Shown here in pieces: positions 57,300 through 64,000 of a stretch of DNA of 64,000 bases; the first letter of the stretch is position 1; every line of letters starts with the position of its first letter. The notes under the pieces are model-generated. The model had not been told where the DNA came from. It worked only from the letters and a program-made list of their open reading frames with translations, and made no database searches. Source of the stretch: Dactylonectria macrodidyma (taxonomy: Eukaryota > Ascomycota > Sordariomycetes > Hypocreales > Nectriaceae); assembly GCA_020744425.1 (NCBI GenBank), contig JAGMUV010000003.1, positions 2,542,001 through 2,606,000 of the forward strand, given 5' to 3'. Made by a program: the position numbers and the translations under genes.

Positions 57300-57933
57300 A
57301 TGAGTGGAGAGTTTACTGCCTTTTTCTATGGTACGTCCCAAGTTCACTCACTTGGTACTCTATAGGGTATTGTGCTGACCTGTATCACAGGAACCTTGGT
57401 AAGATAAGGATCTCAACAGGAGATCACATCACAATACTAACATGCAACAGATGGCCCCTGAGGTCTTTTTCAGTGTCTGTTATGGAGACAAGGACCCCCC
57501 ACAAGTCATTAAAAACATGCATACCTTTGCACCAGCAGTATTGGAAGGATATTGTCGCCATCGTGTTCGATATGCTGACTATCCTGGCATCATCGTCGAG
57601 AAAGGACACACGGTTCTTGGAGTCTACGCCACGGGGCTGACTGACGCCAATATGGTGAAGCTTGACTACTTCGAGGGTTCAGATTACGACAGAGAAACCG
57701 TTAAAGTCAAGCTTGTGAAATCGGCCGGCGACACTACCCGTGGTGATGAGTACAGGCAGGCGTCGGTGTACGTATTCAATCAGCCTGACGATTTGGAGAA
57801 AAAGGAGTGGGATTTCGAGCACTTCCGAGCTGAGAAGATGGGCTACTGGACGCGAGGTGAATGGAAGGCGGACCAAGGTCAGGACCACCATTCTGAACTT
57901 GGCTGTATAAAACACGGCGACTCATATTTTTAG
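57300..57933 (+). CDS. AIG2/GGCT-fold protein (gamma-glutamylcyclotransferase-like)
   Basis: Three exons: 57300..57330, 57391..57398 (only 8 nt) and 57451..57933; introns of 60 and 52 nt; product 173 residues. The joined N-terminus MSGEFTAFFYGTLMAPEVFF contains the family's [FV]-x-Y-G-T-L substrate-loop motif, half of which (G-T-L) comes from the microexon. The likely catalytic acid is E88 in LDYFEGSDYDRETVKV. Family members cleave gamma-glutamyl or related linkages by cyclisation to 5-oxoproline, but substrates of fungal AIG2-like proteins are not established, so the reaction is inferred. The C-terminal segment (KEWDFEHFRAEKMGYW) is typical for the fungal group. Without the microexon the FFYGTLM motif would be lost. 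Confidence 0.88.
57391..57398 (+). other. 8-nt microexon GAACCTTG
   Basis: Flanked by TATCACAG on the left and GTAAGA on the right. Joining 31 + 8 nt keeps frame and restores the YGTL motif. Direct joining of exons 1 and 3 would shift frame. Confidence 0.85.
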
Positions 57934-60900
57934 CAAGACCCCGAGGATAAGGCTGGTGTCAGCACGTCGGGTTGAGCAGGTTTTGTAAGCGCCGACCTCA
58001 GACGTCTTGGCTGCCGATATGGCCGCAGGAGATGTAAAGGCGTCCAGAGCTGGCGGTGAAGGATGAAAAGATGACAGCAGTCGCGACAGAGCGAATGGGA
58101 AGTATGGTATTTCGAGGTGCCAGCTGTCACGCATATCGGAAATGAACTGAAATAAATAACATTCGTCTCTTCCCAATGCAAGCGCCAACTGTAACGCAGT
58201 GTCCAAATGTGTGCGTGCACCAACCAGCGACCCAAAAGGACGGCCTCGCGCCTAACCAAGCGATCGGTAGCGAGGTGTCCGCAAACGGAGAGATAAAATC
58301 CCGAGAGTCTGGAGAGATGCTATCGGTGTTGGTTGTGAGTACGCCACGCGGGGTCCTGTCATTGGGGCTCGGCCGATCTGTCAGGTCGTAAATCTGAAGG
58401 ACTAGCCGCCTTCCTTCGAGCAACAGAATCAGGTGGTCGCCAAAGTGATTGTTGTCGGCTTGCATTGAACGATGCGAATAGAGAAACGTTGCAAAGTATC
58501 CTCCTGACAAGTGAAGGTTACGATGAGTTTCCTAATTCGGTTGTCAAAGGATCTCCAGGCTTGGCCATCGGGTCAGGGCCACGGTTGATCCCAAACAACG
58601 AGCGAGCAGAGAGAAACGGTTTTCATCTATTTGTGAAGTGGCTGAGAACCACTGCAAACAATGGTACGCAAGGTGGCCAAAGAAGGGGCACTTGCTCCGA
58701 GGTATTCGAGCTGCGAGCGGGGACGACGTTTCATGCTGTCAAGTCATCTCGTGTCTATTATAGCCGCCCCAGTCCATTGTATGTTTGATGTAAGGTGGGA
58801 AACAAAGAGGCAATGGCCAGAAAGCACGGGCAGATCTTCCACGGATCCACCAAAAATGCTACAGAAGGCTGGTCGGTGCTGGCCCTGCCGAATCCCGGGC
58901 TTCATGCAGCATCCATGTCAAAGTTGTCGTACGTAGACAAGAGAGTTTCTCTTCCTTTCTTGCCTCACCAGCAAAACTCTGATAGTTTACTGCCATTTGC
59001 ACATCGCATCGGCCCGTCACCTTGTCTTCCTCAAACCGGCCAGGATGAACGACAGGTCCGGCGCGCTTCGTCCCATCGCGCCATAATCGCGTCCCCCTTG
59101 TTTCTTCGGCACGCATTCTCCGGCGGCCGCCGAAACCGATTCATGAAGTCCCCATGAGTAGCGACGACTGCTGTCAGCGTTGAAGGTGAGACAGCCGGCG
59201 AGTATTCTCACGCGACTATTGGGTAAAGGTGAGGGGCATCTAGCAACGCCAGACCGTGGTCTCTTCAAGCTACTGCGATAGGCCGGTCTTACCCTCAGTG
59301 AGAGTCACTAGGGAAGCAAGAATGGCCATACAAACGAAAAATGCCCCGGAGAATATCAACAAGTTGATGTCACACAGGGGCAAGCAAGGGATATTCTGGG
59401 GATCAATTGGTAGGCTGGGCGGCTGCATTGGAGGCCGCAGTAGCACTCAACGCTAGCGAACGCTAGCGGTACAGCTGTCTCGGAGTGGCTGTAGCTGCTC
59501 CCTAAAAAAGTCGTTAGGCTTCTAGAGGCACTGGACTCAAATTGACTGGCGGTCAATAGCGCACCGACCATGTTAGAAGGGAGGGCCAGTAGGGCGGGAG
59601 AAAGGAGTGAGAGGGAAGGAGCCAAAGGAGCTTTCGGTTGCCTCCTCCCGATCGACTAGGCGCGCAGAAACCGAACCAACAGAACTTCAACTATCCACTA
59701 GCAAAATTCACAACACTAAAACAAGTCAGCTTGCGATGTCTAGGATACAGCCCCGCGCAGCTTGACGCTTTAGCAACTCATGAGAGACATTCCGACCCGC
59801 CGAGGAAACAGCGCTCTGTCGTCCACTCACGAGTGGGTGTTTCCGGCAGGTGACAGCCCGAAAAAAAAAAATTTGGACGGCTTTGAAACTGGGCTAGTTT
59901 CACCACAAACACTGGTTGCGATGTTCGTCGTCATCTAGTTCATGGCTGGTGACATTCTCCTGCCGAAGCAGTCACCCTTCGCATGGTGCCCCATCAGCAG
60001 GCACCCAAAGTCCTACAGCTCCCAAGCCAGAAGGAATCTCAGGGGGGCTTCGGACAGTGTCGCTGTGTCAGGCCTCCCAGGAAACCATGCCCAATGTGAG
60101 AGCAATTCTCGAGCAACGCCTTCGAGATGGCTATTATGCGCATCCCGGTCAATACGAATAGTCTCGAGCCTAGCAGTGACAGTGGCTTGAACTGTTCGGA
60201 GCTGAGCCGCAACCCGTCGCGAACGGCGAAAAGACCAATGCGAAAAAACCTGCACGTATTAGTCCAAATGTCCGGCAAAGGGACGAATCTTGACTCAGCC
60301 TACACGCGGCACGTACGCCATGATGTCGCCGGACTCAGCACCGTTTCTTCTTTGGGCCTCGACTGTCGTCTCAGAGTCGACAATGTCTGAGGCTTGGCAG
60401 CATCTCGACCGACGACTGGTGGTGAGCAACTTTCAGCTAACCCAGATCCAGTTGATCGGCTGCCCCGACCTGTCCCAGCCAGCCAACCCCTGAACCCCTG
60501 TGCCTGACTGTCCCCCTGAATGGCATCGGACCCCACAGTCATGGGTCATGGACAAGTCTGCGGGTGATGGCGACGGCCTCAAAGCTAGAGGCATAGCAAA
60601 GGATTCGCATCGGCTTTGCCTCAAACGGGGATCACAGAGCAAACATGCGACCCCAACCCATCAGCCTCTTCCGGAATGCTCTGTTCTGACAAAGGCCAGT
60701 GCTCGGCAGGATGAGACGGCATCTCAACTGTAAGCAGATGCTTATGAGCTGGCGGTGGCATGCCGGGAAGCCGTTGCTGAACCCCTGGCACCGTGGCACG
60801 CTAGAAGCGTGACCGAGCCACTGGGTTGCGCAAAGGGGCCAATGAAGGCCCATGAAGCCCATGAAGCCCCCCCATGATGGGTCGTCGCGTCGTCTCCATT

Positions 60901-61678
60901 TTGTGGCGGACTCCGATTCCGAGCAATCGGTTCGGCCGGGTCTGATTGGCGGCCGTCATCCTGGTCAGAGACGTCAACGCACATCAGGGACACCAATGAC
61001 TACCACAAAGTACCATACCGCATAGCATTGCTTTCATGCCCTACGCTGTGCATGGCGCCGTTCTCCGTCCGTCGTACCTTGTACACCGCGCTCAGCTCTT
61101 CGCCACTCTGGGCGGCCTACGCTAGGCTGACGGCTGCGTAAGGCAAGCGAATCAGAAAGTACTGTTACTCTGAAGCTTGCAGAAACCAATCCAGCATGAC
61201 AAGGACCTGACAGATCTGCATGAGACCCGTCTTGGCCCGTCCCCTCTTTAGCTAGCTTTCCGCGGCCACGTCTCCATCTCCGGCAGGTCCTGTTCAACAG
61301 TATTCATCCTAGACCTTGCAAACGCCTCCGCAGTCCGCATTAGCCAGGGGTCTGAACGCCGTCTGAACTCGGGGCGTCCTGGACCAAGCCCGCTCACACG
61401 ACTACTGGTGACCAAAATCGCCTTGAAACAATACACCCAGCCTATCACCAGCTGTTTGCTGCACATCCCTCTTGGCTTTCGTACCCCTGGACTTCCCGCC
61501 ATGCTTCGAAACGCCCTTGTCTGAGACCCATCCCCGAACCTGACTGGCCGTGACATTCAGAACATGTCTCTCCCTTGTCTAAATGGGGCTGTGGCTCACC
61601 CAGATCGCCCATCTATGCACTTGGTCCAAGGTTAGCGCTTGTTCCTGCAGCTCTGGTCGACATCCCCTTTCTCCCTGG
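57934..61678. other. 3.7-kb stretch without a supported gene
   Basis: Only short frames, none with a domain. Small features: a direct repeat AACGCTAGCG at 59449-59469, an A10-11 run at about 59862-59872, and three copies of ATGAAGSCC near 60841-60867. TGACTCA occurs at 60291. The stretch may be long upstream regulatory sequence for the LPMO gene or contain unrecognised non-coding transcripts. Confidence 0.4.
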
Positions 61679-61743
61679 CCCCAGTCTGACTCTCCTGTGG
61701 GCATCCGATGTCCAGTCCTTGGATTGAACTCCAGTCCATATAA
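61679..61743 (+). promoter_or_regulatory. LPMO promoter: TATA box and two CreA-like sites
   Basis: ATATAA at 61738-61743 is preceded by CCCCAG (61679-61684) and CTCCAG (61729-61734), which match the complement of the CreA consensus SYGGRG. A CT-rich leader of about 280 nt follows before the start codon at 62051. Carbon catabolite repression of such genes is known in fungi; use of these sites is inferred. Confidence 0.5.
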
Positions 61744-62050
61744 GACGTCGCGATGGCCACCCTCTATCGTCTTTTTTGTTCTTCAGGCTTCAAGTCACAG
61801 TCAATCCTTCCAGTGAGATAGTCTTCACGACATTCCATTCCTTCTTCTCTCTTTCTTAAAGGCTAGCCCTTTACTTCCATTCCCACTTTCAAAACTCACT
61901 TCATAGTATTGCCTGGCGCATTACCTATCTACCATCTTTTGTGATACCACTACATCGACTTACATTGTTCGATATTTGTCTTGACGACAATCTCACTGCA
62001 TATACCCCATATCTATCGTCTGGAACGCTTAGATTATACCCTCCTTCAAA

Positions 62051-63220
62051 ATGTTCTCCAACACAATTCTCTTTGCTGGCCTGGCCTCCGTTGCCAGTGC
62101 CCACATGCTTATCAGCAACCCCGTGCCTTACGGCAAGTCGACTCTCAACAACTCACCTCTCGCTGGAGACGGCTCCGATTTCCCTTGCAAGCTTCGAACC
62201 GGTGTTTATGAGGCTGAGGGAGCCAGCAACTCCTATGCTCAAGGCAGCACTCAAACCTTGTCCTTCCTTGGTACTGCCGTCCATGGTGGCGGTTCATGCC
62301 AGATTTCTATTACCACCGACAAGGAGCCCACTTCCAGTTCCGTCTGGAAAGTCATCAAGTCTATCGAGGGCGGTTGCCCTGCCAAGGGACAGGAGGGAAA
62401 CATTGGCAATGATGCCAACGCCGAAGACCCCTACACGTACGACTACACCATCCCCGAAGAGTTGGTGGCTGGAGACTACACCATTGCCTGGACCTGGTTT
62501 AACAAGGTCGGTAACCGCGAGATGTACATGAACTGCGCTCCTCTCACTGTTACCGGTGACGGTGGTGACGAAGGCCACCTGGACACTCTCCCAGATATGT
62601 TCGTCGCCAACATTGGCAATGAGTGCACTGTCCCTGCGGACCACGATGTTCAGTTCCCCGACCCTGGTAACGATGTTGACATGTTCAATGGAAATACTGA
62701 GGCATGGGCCACGGCTACTGGCCCTGGATGCCAAGCCACGGGCGCCGCCGGTACTGGTGTCGCTACCAGCGCTCAGGCTACTACTGCTGAGGCTGTTCCT
62801 ACCACCACTGCTGCTCCCGGAAACGGAAACGACGGTAGTTCTGCTACTGCTAGTGTTCCGGGAGGTGTCTTCCTCACCGTCTCCGAGGAGCCGGCAGCTA
62901 CTACCGCGGCTCCGGTCGTTACCACCCCTGTTGCCACCGAGGCCCCCATCGCTACTACTACTGCTCCTGCCTCTGGCGATGATTCTGGCGATGATTCCAG
63001 CTCTGGTGAGAGCTTCGCCGCAGGTACTGCTTGCACTTCTGAGGGAGAGTGGAACTGCATCGGCGGCTCATCATTCCAGCGATGTGCCAGTGGTGCTTGG
63101 ACCGCCGCCCAGGCTCTTTCTGACGGCGTGACTTGCACTCCTGGACAGTCCAGTGACATTTCCCTTTCTGCAAAGAGAGGTCTGGCTAAGATGCGCCGCG
63201 CTCTGCGCATTCGTGGATAA
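62051..63220 (+). CDS. Secreted AA11-type lytic polysaccharide monooxygenase
   Basis: An intronless 389-residue preprotein. Residues 1-17 (MFSNTILFAGLASVASA) are a signal peptide; cleavage leaves His18 as the mature N-terminus (HMLISNPVPYG), the first ligand of the copper histidine brace. His78 in TAVHGGGSCQISI is the second brace ligand and Tyr158 in EMYMNCAP the likely axial residue. In mature numbering these are H1, H61 and Y141, almost the same as in the characterised AA11 enzyme, which oxidises chitin. After residue 230 comes a Thr/Ala/Ser-rich linker, then a small cysteine-containing module (residues about 326-365, CTSEGEWNCIGGSSFQRC) of the type found at the end of AA11 proteins and associated with chitin binding. 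The tail is basic (KRGLAKMRRALRIRG). Confidence 0.9.
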   Translation: MFSNTILFAGLASVASAHMLISNPVPYGKSTLNNSPLAGDGSDFPCKLRTGVYEAEGASNSYAQGSTQTLSFLGTAVHGGGSCQISITTDKEPTSSSVWKVIKSIEGGCPAKGQEGNIGNDANAEDPYTYDYTIPEELVAGDYTIAWTWFNKVGNREMYMNCAPLTVTGDGGDEGHLDTLPDMFVANIGNECTVPADHDVQFPDPGNDVDMFNGNTEAWATATGPGCQATGAAGTGVATSAQATTAEAVPTTTAAPGNGNDGSSATASVPGGVFLTVSEEPAATTAAPVVTTPVATEAPIATTTAPASGDDSGDDSSSGESFAAGTACTSEGEWNCIGGSSFQRCASGAWTAAQALSDGVTCTPGQSSDISLSAKRGLAKMRRALRIRG

Positions 63221-63553
63221 ACCTCCTTTCGGAGCAAAAGAATCATTGGGCTAGGAATGGCGGGCCTTTGGATAAAGGCAACGGGGCGTCGACTTGAGCT
63301 TGGGCGATATCATGGGACATCTTCATAGATTTCATTCTTTTTCTTTTTCTTCTTCTTCTTCTTCTTCTTCTAGCTGTGGTTCGATAAATTGTCGAGCCTC
63401 GCTGTATTTCTAGACATTAAAAATGACATTTCAACCAAGTCGGTCTGTGCTGCGCCTTTCACAAGTGATATAACAAAAAAGAATGAAAGCAACCCCATGA
63501 ATCATTGATCATTATCATTTACACATTAATCAACTTCCAGTATATGAGGATTT
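63221..63553. other. Convergent 3' region with TTC microsatellite
   Basis: 333 bp between convergent stops. A TTC/TTTTC-rich tract (63331-63371) lies in the presumed 3' UTR of the LPMO gene. Nothing else is seen. Confidence 0.55.
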
Positions 63554-64000
63554 TCAGATCCATGAACCTCTCTTATTGATACGATTCTTTCTCCAGAACA
63601 ACAAGCGTCCACGCGACTGTTGAGGCTGGTCCTTCCCCTTGGTCGACGATAAGCTAATTGGCCCCACATATGGGTCGGTTTCAACTCCAATGTGTGTATC
63701 CCCATCAACACCAACAAATTTCCCAAAGCTGAACGTTCGGTATGCTTGGCCTGGCGTCTGTTTCCAGGTAGGTCCAGCCAATCGACTTGATGCGACGTAT
63801 GCCAGGATCGAACCGAGAGTTGTCGGCATTCGTGGCAAGACGAAGGTGACAGCCCGAATGTAGAAAATCACTGCCACTAACGTGTTCAAGCCGAGGACAA
63901 CCATCGTGATAATGAACGAGGCGTTTTCCATGTATATCCTAATTTCCTTGGTGTTCCGGATGGCGGTGATAGATTTTACGCCTTCGCTTCGCTCGAAAAG
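63554..64000 (-). CDS. DUF3433-type membrane protein, C-terminal part (runs off window)
   Basis: An open frame that enters from the right edge, so the start lies outside the window. 148 residues are visible. The frame reads LFERSEGVKSITAIRNTKEI before MENASFIITMVVLGLNTLV and a hydrophobic segment (LVAVIFYIRAVTFVLP). RMPTTLGSILAYVASSRLAG and GQAYRTFSFGKFVGVDGDTH follow; these blocks resemble the end of large fungal DUF3433 membrane proteins. The internal ATG at 63931 should not be taken as the true start, since the frame is open upstream and the upstream residues fit the family. Function is unknown. Confidence 0.68.
   Translation of the reverse strand, partial: LFERSEGVKSITAIRNTKEIRIYMENASFIITMVVLGLNTLVAVIFYIRAVTFVLPRMPTTLGSILAYVASSRLAGPTWKQTPGQAYRTFSFGKFVGVDGDTHIGVETDPYVGPISLSSTKGKDQPQQSRGRLLFWRKNRINKRGSWI

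Noticed and set aside
60291..60297. TGACTCA as a CPC1/Gcn4 site
   Set aside because: It lies more than 1.7 kb from any gene start. About eight such words are expected by chance in 64 kb.

Overview
The window is nuclear DNA of a filamentous ascomycete, most likely a sordariomycete close to Hypocreales. The reasons are introns of about 47-94 nt with GT..AG borders and CTRAY-type branch sites, protein families with filamentous-fungal architecture (an AA11-type LPMO, a DUF6594-like protein, a DUF3433-like protein, a C2H2/ankyrin pair), and orthologues typical of that lineage. The lineage is an inference from protein resemblance, not a database result.

Layout. 0-7 kb is a compact housekeeping block: proteasome chaperone 3 (-), the ribosome-biogenesis helicase Dhr1 (+), Mediator subunit Med6 (-) and an Mmta2-domain protein (+). 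7-9.7 kb is gene-poor and holds a MITE-like inverted-repeat element and a stop-interrupted reading frame. 9.7-15.1 kb is one large sacsin-like Bergerat-fold ATPase gene whose C-terminus carries a metzincin-spaced HExxH motif. 15.9-16.3 kb is a small complex I subunit. 16.7-22.3 kb places eIF2B-delta (Gcd2), ornithine acetyltransferase and imidazoleglycerol-phosphate dehydratase side by side; all three connect to general amino-acid control. 22.3-23.4 kb holds a hairpin and a 12-bp minisatellite, followed by APC6/Cdc16.

25.4-40.7 kb is mostly gene-poor. It contains a possible 51-residue ORF, a DUF6594-like membrane protein, about 6 kb with no convincing gene but simple repeats, and then an ankyrin-type protein and an atypical C2H2 protein only 80 bp apart. 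40.7-57.9 kb returns to conserved genes: a DUF1757-like membrane protein, acetoacetyl-CoA synthetase, the giant SAGA/NuA4 scaffold Tra1 (3,840 residues, four exons) and an AIG2/GGCT-fold protein that needs an 8-nt microexon. 57.9-62.0 kb has no gene I can support. The window ends with a secreted AA11-type LPMO and the 3' part of a DUF3433-type membrane protein that runs off the edge.

Exon borders were worked out by hand from splice consensus and reading-frame continuity. All spliced models close in frame, but none has transcript support here. Gene lengths in residues refer to the spliced product; coordinates span start codon to stop codon including introns.
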